From Megasphaera lornae (GTDB lineage Bacteria; Bacillota; Negativicutes; Veillonellales; Megasphaeraceae), in NCBI RefSeq assembly GCF_000214495.1, contig NZ_AFIJ01000007.1, positions 62,001-126,000 of the forward strand: a stretch of 64,000 nt of DNA, written 5' to 3'. Within the stretch, counting starts at the first letter, position 1, and every line of letters begins with the position of its first letter. Positions 18,074 through 26,620 of this stretch are shown piece after piece. The notes beneath the pieces were generated by a model, which was not told where the DNA came from, did not search any database, and saw only the letters and a list, made by a program, of their open reading frames with translations. A program made the translations under genes and the position numbers.

Positions 18074-18568
18074 TTACCGATTATTTACCGTTTCCGGATA
18101 TAAGTCATGCTGCGCCAACCGTTGCCACGCCACATTTTCCCACGGTGTATGCGGCTTACCGTAATTGCAATAGGGATCAATGCTGATACCGCCACGCGGC
18201 AGGAATTTTCCCCACACCTCTATATATTTAGGATCCAAAAGGGCACATAAATCTTTCATAATAATATTAATACAATCTTCATGAAAATCGCCATGATTGC
18301 GAAAACTGAACAGATACAGTTTCAAAGACTTGCTTTCCACCAAGCGTAGATCCGGCACATATGAAATATAAATAGTCGCATAATCCGGCTGTCCTGTCTT
18401 AGGGCATAAACTGGTAAATTCGGGGCAATTAAACTTGACAAAATAATCATGATCCCCATGTTTATTGGCAAAACTTTCCAGTACGGACGGATCGTACGTA
18501 CCGGTATACGTCGTATGCTGATTCCCCAAATGTTGTATCTGTTGCAATTCATCTTTTGTTCTACTCAC
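18074..18568 (-). CDS. queF: 7-cyano-7-deazaguanine reductase (QueF, short type)
   Basis: NADPH-dependent reduction of preQ0 to preQ1, a late step toward queuosine in tRNA. With the GTG start at 18568 (GGAGG 8 nt upstream) the protein has 164 residues. The catalytic Cys and Asp then fall at C55 and D62 ([11 protein letters not shown]), the positions known in the Bacillus subtilis enzyme, which supports this start over the ATGs at 18604 and 18574. The QueF motif [20 protein letters not shown] is complete. The other queuosine genes are not in the window. No preQ1 riboswitch or clear promoter was seen upstream. Confidence 0.96.
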   Translation of the reverse strand: MSRTKDELQQIQHLGNQHTTYTGTYDPSVLESFANKHGDHDYFVKFNCPEFTSLCPKTGQPDYATIYISYVPDLRLVESKSLKLYLFSFRNHGDFHEDCINIIMKDLCALLDPKYIEVWGKFLPRGGISIDPYCNYGKPHTPWENVAWQRLAQHDLYPETVNNR

Positions 18569-18638
18569 GGTCATTCCCTCCCAACACGCTTCCGTTGCGG
18601 TCACCGCCGCAATCTACTCCGCAGTACCTCAGTTGCAG

Positions 18639-18671
18639 AAAAAAGCGAGTCCGCTCTTCGCCGACTCGCTT
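18639..18671 (-). terminator. Terminator after lepB
   Basis: AGCGAGTC/GACTCGCT stem (8-9 bp) with a 12-nt loop, followed by six T. Confidence 0.8.
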
Positions 18672-18739
18672 CCTGTATGTTTCTATATCGTTTCCGAATG
18701 GTATTTACCGACAGGATGGCTTGCGAACGATCCGAGTCC

Positions 18740-19300
18740 TTACCAAATAACACGTCCCAATACATGATCCAAAGGAACCGGGCCGATAAACCGACAATCA
18801 CTGCTGTGATTACGATTATCGCCCATACAAAATACATACCCGTCAGGAATTTTAATTTCTTTTGTACTGCTGTATTCCATAGGTTCATTAATATACGGCT
18901 CTGTCAACGCCTTACCGTTGCGCCACACTTTGCCGTCATGAAAAGCTAACGTATCGCCGGGGCGCCCGATAACCCGCTTTACCCAAACATTGTGCGTTTG
19001 TAAATCGGCATTGAAAAAAGCAAAATAATTGTGCATTGGTTCAGCCGCATCATCTTTCCACGAACGGGCATACGCCACCCGGCTGTCAATAATAACAATT
19101 TGTCCGTATTGCGGAACTTGTCGCAATACATGCGGCCACTTTGCTACGACCAAGTATTCCCCGTTATGCAACGTCGGAACCATCGACTCACCGGACACCC
19201 GTGTCGGCTGAATGAAAAAAATATGAATAACCAAAGCTATAGCCAAGGCAATAATAATAGAATAACCCCATTCATACACTTCATGTAAAAAGGTGCGCAC
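18740..19300 (-). CDS. lepB: Signal peptidase I
   Basis: Membrane serine protease that removes signal peptides from exported proteins. 186 residues: one N-terminal membrane anchor (about 12-31), catalytic Ser39 in SGESMVPTL, catalytic Lys108 in VKRVIGRPGD, and the box E motif MGDNRNHSSDCRF near the C-terminus. GTG start with GGAGGG 6 nt upstream. The single anchor is the Gram-positive pattern. A promoter (19327-19355) lies between aspS and lepB, so it can be transcribed apart from the long upstream operon. Confidence 0.96.
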   Translation of the reverse strand: MRTFLHEVYEWGYSIIIALAIALVIHIFFIQPTRVSGESMVPTLHNGEYLVVAKWPHVLRQVPQYGQIVIIDSRVAYARSWKDDAAEPMHNYFAFFNADLQTHNVWVKRVIGRPGDTLAFHDGKVWRNGKALTEPYINEPMEYSSTKEIKIPDGYVFCMGDNRNHSSDCRFIGPVPLDHVLGRVIW

Positions 19301-19326
19301 ACATAACCCTCCTAACGTACGTATCT

Positions 19327-19355
19327 ATTTTAGCAAAGCCTATGTGCAAAAGCAA
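19327..19355 (-). promoter_or_regulatory. Promoter of lepB
   Basis: TTGCTT (19355-19350), 17-nt spacer, TAAAAT (19332-19327). A GC-rich hairpin without T run (CAGGT/ACCTG, about 19362-19388) lies just upstream. Confidence 0.55.
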
Positions 19356-19404
19356 AAATGCTTGCCATAACAGGTTCCGGTAAAACCGACACCTGCCCGC
19401 CGGC

Positions 19405-21198
19405 TTATTTGGAAACCAGTTCTTCTTCCGTTTGAATATGTAATTCATGCAACTGCTTCCGCGTAACAACCGAAGGTGCTTCACTCATGGGATCGATCGC
19501 ATTCTGTGTTTTCGGGAAGGCAATAACATCACGAATAGATTTACGCTTCAACATAAGCATGATCATACGATCCAAGCCGAAGGCCAAACCGCCGTGCGGA
19601 GGTGCGCCATATTCAAAGGCCCGCATGAGAAAACCGAATTTTTGTTCCGCTTCTTCCGGAGTCAGGCCAATCGCTTTAAATACCCGTTGTTGAATGTCCG
19701 GCTGATAAATACGCAAGGAGCCGCCGCCTAATTCAATGCCGTTTAAAACCAGGTCATACGCTTTAGCATACACATGCCCCGGATCCGTTTCCAACTTATC
19801 CAAATCTTCTTCCCGCATAGCGGTAAACGGATGATGCATTGCAACATAGCGTTTTTCTTCTTCACTGTATTCAAACATGGGGAAATCAACCACCCAAGTA
19901 AACGCGAATTGATTTTCGTCAATCAGGTGCATACGCCGTGCCATTTCTTTACGCAACTCACCCAAAGCGGCCGCCACAACCGCCGGTTTATCCGCAATCA
20001 TAAGAATTAAATCGCCCGTTTCCGCTCCGCAAGCGGCACCTATTTCCCGCAATTTTTCTTCACCGAAGAATTTTTTAATTTGTGATTTCAAATTGCCGTC
20101 CGCCGTAAAACCGATCCAGGCCAGCCCTTTAGCGCCATAGTGAGAAACATATTCCACCAAGCCGTCCAATTCCCGACGCGGAATATCCGCATCCCCTTTC
20201 ACATTAATCGCTTTTACTCGACCCCCATTGTCAATCACACTGCGGAAAACTTTAAAATCCGTATCTTTTACCAACTCCGTAACATCGGTAAACTTCATAT
20301 CAAACCGTAAATCGGGCTTATCGGAGCCGTAATTTTCCATGGCATAATCCCAAGTCATCCGCTGAATGGGCAGCGGTAATTCATATCCCAAGGTTTCTTT
20401 GAAAATGTACTGCATCATTTCTTCCGTCAACGATAAAATATCCTCTTGATCCATAAAGGACATTTCCATATCCAACTGCGTAAATTCCGGTTGCCGATCG
20501 GCACGTAAATCTTCATCGCGGAAACAACGAGCAATTTGATAATACCGATCCATCCCGGAAATCATCAATAATTGCTTAAAAATTTGCGGTGATTGCGGTA
20601 ACGCATAAAATTTACCTTCATTGACACGACTGGGTACCAAGTAATCTCTCGCACCTTCCGGCGTACTCTTACATAATTCAGGCGTTTCAATATCAATAAA
20701 GCCGTGCGTATTTAAAAACGACCGCATCGCATGTTTTACGTGATGACGCATGATAAGATTATGTTGCATTTCCGGCCGACGTAAATCCAAATAACGATAT
20801 TTTAAACGAATTTTTTCATCAACATCAATATTATCTTCAATATAAAACGGCGGAGTTTTTGAAGAATTTAAAATTCTTAATTCATTACACCGCACTTCTA
20901 TCGTACCTGTTTTCATTTTCGGATTGACGGTTTCCGCATCTCGCATACGTACCGTTCCGCGAACAACCAATACATATTCTGTCCGCACTTGTTCCGCTTT
21001 TTGAAACGATACCGTTTCATAATCCGGAGCTGCGACTACCTGTACAATACCCGTACGATCGCGCAAATCGATAAATATTAAGCCGCCATGATCACGACGA
21101 CGTTCCACCCAACCGCATAACACCACTTCTTTTCCCTGATCCGCTTCACCGACTTCTGCACAATATTGCGTACGATGCAATCCTGCCATTGTATCCAT
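19405..21198 (-). CDS. aspS: Aspartyl-tRNA synthetase
   Basis: Charges tRNA-Asp (and perhaps tRNA-Asn if non-discriminating). 597 residues, the bacterial class: OB-fold anticodon domain (about 1-110), class II core with motif 2 FRDEDLRADRQPEFTQLD, the bacterial GAD insert (about 300-420), and motif 3 GLAFGLDRMIM near the C-terminus. The ATG at 21198 lies one codon after the hisS stop; the ATG at 21189 is an alternative start. hisS-aspS is a classic Firmicutes pair. No T-box leader was found, as expected inside an operon. Confidence 0.97.
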   Translation of the reverse strand: MDTMAGLHRTQYCAEVGEADQGKEVVLCGWVERRRDHGGLIFIDLRDRTGIVQVVAAPDYETVSFQKAEQVRTEYVLVVRGTVRMRDAETVNPKMKTGTIEVRCNELRILNSSKTPPFYIEDNIDVDEKIRLKYRYLDLRRPEMQHNLIMRHHVKHAMRSFLNTHGFIDIETPELCKSTPEGARDYLVPSRVNEGKFYALPQSPQIFKQLLMISGMDRYYQIARCFRDEDLRADRQPEFTQLDMEMSFMDQEDILSLTEEMMQYIFKETLGYELPLPIQRMTWDYAMENYGSDKPDLRFDMKFTDVTELVKDTDFKVFRSVIDNGGRVKAINVKGDADIPRRELDGLVEYVSHYGAKGLAWIGFTADGNLKSQIKKFFGEEKLREIGAACGAETGDLILMIADKPAVVAAALGELRKEMARRMHLIDENQFAFTWVVDFPMFEYSEEEKRYVAMHHPFTAMREEDLDKLETDPGHVYAKAYDLVLNGIELGGGSLRIYQPDIQQRVFKAIGLTPEEAEQKFGFLMRAFEYGAPPHGGLAFGLDRMIMLMLKRKSIRDVIAFPKTQNAIDPMSEAPSVVTRKQLHELHIQTEEELVSK

Positions 21199-21201
21199 TC
21201 T

Positions 21202-22470
21202 TCAATCATCCCTTCTATTGCTTTCCATATAGGTAACCAGCTCATTCATAGGCACGGCAATTTGTTCTTTTGTCATCATATTGCGAACTTGTACTTCCTG
21301 TCGCGCCAACTCTTCTTCGCCTATAATAACCGTATACCCGGCACCGGCTTTATTCGCCGCCTTCATTTGTCCCTTCATACTCCGTCCCATAAGATCGATT
21401 TCCGCCGCAATTTGTCGTGCCCGCAATGCTTGCTGTAATACAAACGCTTTGGCTCTTGCCGCTTCTCCCAACGCGACAATAAAAATCGGCGGTACTCCGA
21501 CAGGTACGGTCAACAATCCCTGTTCTTTCAACGTCAACAGCAACCGTTCCATACCGACGGCAAAGCCGATTCCCGGCGTAGACGGACCGCCCACTTCGGC
21601 AATAAGTCCGTCATACCGACCGCCGCCGCACACCGTACTTTGAGCTCCTAAAGGCGCATACATGATTTCAAAAGCCGTATTAGTATAATAATCCAAGCCG
21701 CGCACCAGTCGCGGATCCTTCACAAACGGAATACCTACGGCTTGCAAATACTGTTGCACTTGTTGAAAATGAGATTGACAAGACTCGCATAAGTGCTCCG
21801 TAATAAGAGGCACTCCCATGTTCATCATTTTTTCACCGTCTGCTTTGCAATCCAATACACGTAACGGATTTTTTTCCAATCGTTCGCGACAATCGTCACA
21901 CAACGATTCTTTTTTATCCGCAAAAAAATCCAATAATTTTTGTCGATATATAGGCCGACAAGACGGACATCCGACAGAATTCAAATGCAACACTAAATCA
22001 TTCAGCCCCAATTCCCGAAACAGTTGAAAGGCTAACGAAATAATTTCCGCATCCACCGCCGGATCCTTGGAGCCAATCGCTTCCACGCCGAATTGATTGA
22101 ATTGCCGATAACGTCCCGCCTGCGGGCGATCATGTCGGAACATGGGGCCCATATAATAAAATTTATGAACCTTCTGTTCGCCATACAATTTGTGTTCTAA
22201 AAAAGAACGTACTACAGATGCCGTATTTTCGGGGCGTAACGTCATGCTTCGACCGCCGCGATCGACAAATGTGTACATTTCTTTAGTCACTACATCCGTC
22301 GTTTCCCCGATACCGCGCAAAAACAATTCCGTGTTTTCAAATAAAGGGGTACGAATTTCACCAAATCCGTACAGTGCACAAATACGACGAATTTTCGCTT
22401 CCAACATTTGCCATTCCGCGGTTTGTTCAGGCAAAAAATCCTGCGTTCCTCGTGGTGCAGTAATGGCCAT
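21202..22470 (-). CDS. hisS: Histidyl-tRNA synthetase
   Basis: Charges tRNA-His. 422 residues: start MAITAPRGTQDFLPEQ (motif 1 region), motif 2 with MFRHDRPQAGRYRQFNQ, histidine-specific GLDYYTNTAFE, motif 3 GGGRYDGL and GIGFAVGMERLL, then a C-terminal anticodon-binding domain. The ATG at 22470 shares one base with the hemZ stop (TAATG) and has GGAGG upstream; an in-frame start at 22503 would lie within hemZ. Standard length and intact motifs. Confidence 0.97.
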   Translation of the reverse strand: MAITAPRGTQDFLPEQTAEWQMLEAKIRRICALYGFGEIRTPLFENTELFLRGIGETTDVVTKEMYTFVDRGGRSMTLRPENTASVVRSFLEHKLYGEQKVHKFYYMGPMFRHDRPQAGRYRQFNQFGVEAIGSKDPAVDAEIISLAFQLFRELGLNDLVLHLNSVGCPSCRPIYRQKLLDFFADKKESLCDDCRERLEKNPLRVLDCKADGEKMMNMGVPLITEHLCESCQSHFQQVQQYLQAVGIPFVKDPRLVRGLDYYTNTAFEIMYAPLGAQSTVCGGGRYDGLIAEVGGPSTPGIGFAVGMERLLLTLKEQGLLTVPVGVPPIFIVALGEAARAKAFVLQQALRARQIAAEIDLMGRSMKGQMKAANKAGAGYTVIIGEEELARQEVQVRNMMTKEQIAVPMNELVTYMESNRRDD

Positions 22471-23921
22471 TATGTATCCTCTCCTCCATATATCCGGGCA
22501 CACATGCGGTGCCTTTCCTGTATTTTATCCGGTAACGCCTGTATATAGGCGTCAATATCTTTCGGTTCATACAATTTAGCCAACGAATAAGGGCCTGTCA
22601 AAAACTTAGTGGCGCCTCCCGGTCCGGCCGCCAACACCGTCTGTCTTTCTTCCATCATTTCAATATTATATGTACTTATCGTCCCAGGTCGTGCATATCC
22701 GATATTAGCAAAATTCGTCGCCATATATTTTTGACGATACATATAATAAGGAATATAGCCGTTATGCCGCAAATATTGTCGACAAATTGCCAGCATCTTC
22801 TCCACTGTCGCCGCCTCCGGGATATACTGACGCAACGGATGTTGAAATAAGGGAGCACTTTTTTTTAAAGCTAACGTATGAATTGTAACATTTTCTGCCT
22901 GCAGTTGGCAAACAATTTTCATATTTTCTTCCATATCGACCACGGTTTGCTGCGGAAGTCCGGCGATAAAGTCCATATTAATTACGGGAAATCCCAACTG
23001 CCGGCAATGTTCATACATGTCGTATATATCTTCTACACGATGATTTCTCCCTAACCGATCAAGCAAAGATTGTTGCATCGTTTGCGGATTTACACTAATG
23101 CGATTGACGCCGCAGCGACGTAACAAGGTTAATTTTTCCAAGGTTGCCGTATCCGGTCTGCCGGCCTCTACCGTCCATTCCCCGGCAGAAGAAAAATGCT
23201 GTTGCACAACTTGCAGCAGCGGTTGTAAAAATTGCACGGATAAACACGTGGGCGTGCCGCCTCCTATATAAATCGACTGCACCTGCAAATCATATTGCGC
23301 ACATAACGCCGCCCAATCTTCCACATCCTTTACCAACGCTTCCGCAAACCGCGATAATCGGGAAACAGGTTCATGCGTCACCGTACGTGAAGGAAACGAA
23401 CAATATAAGCAATGTCCGGAACAATAGGGAATACCGATGTATAAAGCCGCGCGTTTCGGTTGTACCGCAACATATGGTCGCTGTAACCGTGCCATGTTCA
23501 CCAAAAACCTTGCCGTTTCTTTTGCCACTTCATATTCTTCTTGTAAAATATTCTCGATAGTCTCTTCCGAGTACCCTTGATCCCATAATCGATGTACCAA
23601 TTTGGTCGGTCGTACACCCGTAAGAATCCCCCAAGGGCCGCGTGTCTTCCCTTGCCATTGATCATACCAATGCAATAATTCCCGTTTTACTTGTCGCGGT
23701 ATATCCGTCCCCTTCACCGTGGCGGAAAAATGCTGTGCCGTATGTCCGTTTCCATATGTACATTGCAGAAAAAAACGGCGGTTTTCTTCACGGAGTAAAA
23801 CCGCCGCACCTGTCGGTGCCGGCCGATGACCGCCGACAAATCCCAAGGAAGCCATAATTTGCCCCACTAACGAATGATATGCTGCAGGGCCGCTATACCG
23901 ATACGTATATATATTACTCAT
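22470..23921 (-). CDS. hemZ: Radical SAM coproporphyrinogen III dehydrogenase HemZ
   Basis: Oxygen-independent enzyme of the HemN/HemZ family, which acts in tetrapyrrole synthesis. 483 residues from the ATG at 23921 (AGGCGGGAA upstream, overlapping the fur stop). The 4Fe-4S/SAM site is CSGHCLYC (CxxxCxxC) near residue 170, after an N-terminal domain typical of HemZ; YIGGGTPTCL follows. Members of this family differ in substrate (some load heme onto other enzymes), so the exact reaction is inferred. Its place directly after fur suggests coordination of heme chemistry with iron supply. Confidence 0.9.
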   Translation of the reverse strand: MSNIYTYRYSGPAAYHSLVGQIMASLGFVGGHRPAPTGAAVLLREENRRFFLQCTYGNGHTAQHFSATVKGTDIPRQVKRELLHWYDQWQGKTRGPWGILTGVRPTKLVHRLWDQGYSEETIENILQEEYEVAKETARFLVNMARLQRPYVAVQPKRAALYIGIPYCSGHCLYCSFPSRTVTHEPVSRLSRFAEALVKDVEDWAALCAQYDLQVQSIYIGGGTPTCLSVQFLQPLLQVVQQHFSSAGEWTVEAGRPDTATLEKLTLLRRCGVNRISVNPQTMQQSLLDRLGRNHRVEDIYDMYEHCRQLGFPVINMDFIAGLPQQTVVDMEENMKIVCQLQAENVTIHTLALKKSAPLFQHPLRQYIPEAATVEKMLAICRQYLRHNGYIPYYMYRQKYMATNFANIGYARPGTISTYNIEMMEERQTVLAAGPGGATKFLTGPYSLAKLYEPKDIDAYIQALPDKIQERHRMCARIYGGEDT

Positions 23922-24435
23922 TTCCCGCCTGATTAACCGATTTTTTAGCTTCTTCCGCTTGCCGTTTCGTTTCACATTCTTCGCAATATCCATATACTTT
24001 TAACTGATGATCCACCGTGCGAAAATGCAACCGTTTTTGTAAAATAGATTCCAAAGTTTCCAGTAAATCATCTTTACATTCCCATACTTTTCCGCATCCT
24101 AAACAAATTAAATGATGATGGAAATGCCCTTCATTTTCCCGATCATTCAATTCATACCGACTGCACCCGTCGTCAAAATCCAATTTTTTCAACAAATCCA
24201 TTTCCGTAAATAAGTCCAGCGTTCGATAAATCGTAGCCAGACCGATGTCCGGAGAAGTCTTTTTTACCAATTCAAATACTTCTTCCGCACTCATATGACG
24301 AATCGTGCTTTCTACAAACGCCCGCAAAATAACTTGGCGCTGCGTGGTCATCTTATACCGCTTATCTTTAATTTTTTCTTTCATTCGTTTCATCATAACT
24401 TCCATTAATTCCGCCTTATCTCTTTCCATGTACAT
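23914..24435 (-). CDS. fur: Fur-family metal-dependent regulator
   Basis: Winged-helix repressor using Fe2+ (or a related metal) as corepressor. About 173 residues, slightly long because of a charged N-terminus and a polar C-terminal tail. Seen: recognition helix DIGLATIYRTLDLF, regulatory site HFHHHLICLGCGKVWEC, second zinc pair CEEC. Fur itself is the most likely member; PerR or Zur cannot be excluded without a metal-site comparison. AGGAG precedes ATGs at 24435 and 24429, and the gene overlaps the end of the transporter gene. Fur-like boxes lie upstream of both adhesin genes. Confidence 0.92.
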   Translation of the reverse strand: MYMERDKAELMEVMMKRMKEKIKDKRYKMTTQRQVILRAFVESTIRHMSAEEVFELVKKTSPDIGLATIYRTLDLFTEMDLLKKLDFDDGCSRYELNDRENEGHFHHHLICLGCGKVWECKDDLLETLESILQKRLHFRTVDHQLKVYGYCEECETKRQAEEAKKSVNQAGNE

Positions 24436-25495
24436 CCATCTCCTTATCTTTATATAATTCATAAAACCATAAATGACTGCAAAGAATTTGCAGTACCGCC
24501 GTGATCGGCACCGTTAAAATCATTCCCGCCACGCCCATTAATGTGCCCCCGATAAGTAAAGAAATAATAATGACTACCGGATGCAAACGAATGACCGCCC
24601 CCATAACCTGCGGCATAATAACATGGCTGTCCATTTGTTGCACAATCACATAAAAAATTAAAACTTTAAGTGCCAGGGAACCGCTGACAGTAGCACCCAA
24701 TAAAATCGCCGGAACCGCTCCCACAATAGGGCCTACAATGGGAATCCATTCCGTAATCGCCGCCAACAACCCGATAACCATCGGATACGGTACGCCCATA
24801 ATCCACATACCGCAAAAAATAACGCCGGCAATAATACAACTCAGTATAATCTGTCCTCGAATATACCGACTCAACACCCGATGAATTTCTCCGGCAATCC
24901 CCTCCAAGCGAGGGCGATAGGTCGGCGGAAATATAGATATGAAAGATTGTACCAAATGGGCACCGTCTTTCATAAAATAAAACGTAATAAAGGGAACAAC
25001 ACAAAATTCCACCACCGTACCGGCTATAACCACTACGGATTTGACAACATTAGTAATACTGTCCACGCCGTAATTTCCGGCTTTGACCAACGCCTCATTA
25101 ATGAGCTGCTTTACTTGCTCCGGTATATATACATGAGTTTGGTCATTTTCTAAATGATTCACCAACACGGACATTTGTAAAACAATCGTATTAAAATTGG
25201 CCGCCAATAAATTCAGCTGGTACAGTAAGGGGCGCAGAATAACATTCGCCACGCAGGCAAGAATAAGAATCAATATGACAAATGAAAAACCGATAGCCAA
25301 ATTTTCCGGTAACCGGCACTTGCATATGCCATATACCAAATAACGCAATCCGTCACGAATCGGAATTAAAATAAACGTAAAAATCAGGGATACTACCAAC
25401 GGCCAATACACTGCATGAATGGAAATGAACAACAGGACCGCCAAAATCACTAACGCCGTGCGCAACCAAAACTGCGTATCCTTCCCCCAAATCAT
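24416..25495 (-). CDS. AI-2E family membrane transporter/permease
   Basis: Polytopic membrane protein of the AI-2 exporter superfamily, 359 residues with about eight helices: two hairpins at the N-terminus (about 10-40 and 65-90), a soluble loop, then a conserved block containing ITEWIPIVGPIVGAVPAIL near residue 240 and the C-terminal helices. Family members export autoinducer-2 or act as Na+(Li+)/H+ antiporters, so the substrate is unknown. The ATG lies 3 nt after the stop of the metallo-beta-lactamase gene, and the end overlaps fur. Confidence 0.88.
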   Translation of the reverse strand: MIWGKDTQFWLRTALVILAVLLFISIHAVYWPLVVSLIFTFILIPIRDGLRYLVYGICKCRLPENLAIGFSFVILILILACVANVILRPLLYQLNLLAANFNTIVLQMSVLVNHLENDQTHVYIPEQVKQLINEALVKAGNYGVDSITNVVKSVVVIAGTVVEFCVVPFITFYFMKDGAHLVQSFISIFPPTYRPRLEGIAGEIHRVLSRYIRGQIILSCIIAGVIFCGMWIMGVPYPMVIGLLAAITEWIPIVGPIVGAVPAILLGATVSGSLALKVLIFYVIVQQMDSHVIMPQVMGAVIRLHPVVIIISLLIGGTLMGVAGMILTVPITAVLQILCSHLWFYELYKDKEMDVHGKR

Positions 25496-25498
25496 AGC

Positions 25499-26140
25499 TT
25501 ACCAGCCTCCATCCCCGTCCAAATAGGGATTTCCCGTACGTTCTTCCCCGATCGTGGTAGCCGGACCGTGTCCGGGCAAGACTAACGTACTGTCAGGTAA
25601 TACCATAAGTTTATCATTAATACTCTGCAAGAGGGTTTCCCACGCTCCCCCATATAAATCCGTACGCCCTACAGAATAACGGAACAGTGTATCTCCCGAA
25701 AACAGGGTCCGACTTCCATACAGACATATTCCTCCCGGCGTATGTCCCGGCGTAGTAATCACTTTGAACTGCAGCTTCCCGACAGCAATAATATCCCCGT
25801 CCTCCGCAATATAATCCGGTGAATCGCATACAATTTCTTTGCCTACAAACAGCGACATATTATTGCGCGAATTGGTTATTAAATCCTTATCTCCGGCGCC
25901 GACATATACGGGAACCTGATACCGCTGCCGCAAATCCTGCAAAGCACCGATGTGGTCGGCATGCCCGTGGGTCAAAACAATGCGTTTCAACGTCACTCCC
26001 AACCGCTGTAAATTCGCGGCAATTGTCTCACAGCTCCAGGATGGATCAATCACCATCGCTTCCATCGTTTCCGTGTCATACACAATATAACAATTGGTCA
26101 TCACCGGTCCTAAAACGGTAACATCATACTTCATACTCAT
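25499..26140 (-). CDS. Metallo-beta-lactamase-fold hydrolase (glyoxalase II-like)
   Basis: 213 residues, cytoplasmic, with the metal-binding signature THGHADHIG (about residue 55), later PGHTPG and SGDTLF with the bridging aspartate, and PGHGP near the end. These are the hydroxyacylglutathione-hydrolase-like group; Firmicutes members usually lack glutathione, so the true thioester or other substrate is open. It is in the recJ-relA-dtd run, 30 nt after dtd and 3 nt before the AI-2E gene. In-frame ATGs at 26140 and 26134 are both possible starts. Confidence 0.88.
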   Translation of the reverse strand: MSMKYDVTVLGPVMTNCYIVYDTETMEAMVIDPSWSCETIAANLQRLGVTLKRIVLTHGHADHIGALQDLRQRYQVPVYVGAGDKDLITNSRNNMSLFVGKEIVCDSPDYIAEDGDIIAVGKLQFKVITTPGHTPGGICLYGSRTLFSGDTLFRYSVGRTDLYGGAWETLLQSINDKLMVLPDSTLVLPGHGPATTIGEERTGNPYLDGDGGW

Positions 26141-26170
26141 ACGTATACTCCTTACGCTCCTCCATAGAAG

Positions 26171-26620
26171 CTAAAATCCTTTTTTACTGTCCAACAAAAT
26201 AGTTACCGGGCCGTCATTTTCCAGACTGACGACCATATGGGTTTGAAACCGCCCCGTTTCCACCGGAATGCCGGTAGCGCGCAACGCCTCCACCACGTTG
26301 TTATACCACCTGTCCGCCATTTCCGGCGACGCCGCCGCAGTAAATCCCGGACGCCGCCCATGACGTAAATCCCCATACAAAGTAAACTGTGAAACTACCA
26401 GTAAAGAACCGCCTACATCTTGTACGGAACAATTCATTTTTCCCGCTGCATCTTCAAAAATCCGCATGTGAATTAATTTATCCACGATGTATTGCAAATC
26501 TTTCTCCCCATCATCAGGGGCAATCCCCAAAAGAACGGTCAACCCTTTGCCGATACTTCCGGTTTGCACGCCTTCCGAAGTCACGCTTGCCGTGGCCGTG
26601 CGTTGTACTACTGCTCTCAT
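26171..26620 (-). CDS. dtd: D-aminoacyl-tRNA deacylase
   Basis: Hydrolyses D-aminoacyl (and glycyl on tRNA-Ala) tRNAs, a proofreading step of translation. 149 residues: both invariant motifs are present, SQFTLYGD (about 77-84) and NDGPVT (about 136-141). The ATG overlaps the relA stop as ATGA. relA-dtd adjacency is common in Firmicutes. Standard length, no oddities. Confidence 0.96.
   Translation of the reverse strand: MRAVVQRTATASVTSEGVQTGSIGKGLTVLLGIAPDDGEKDLQYIVDKLIHMRIFEDAAGKMNCSVQDVGGSLLVVSQFTLYGDLRHGRRPGFTAAASPEMADRWYNNVVEALRATGIPVETGRFQTHMVVSLENDGPVTILLDSKKGF

Noticed and set aside
19301..19404. T-box or synthetase leader near aspS/lepB
   Set aside because: No T-box core or specifier loop; only a small GC hairpin and a promoter are seen.
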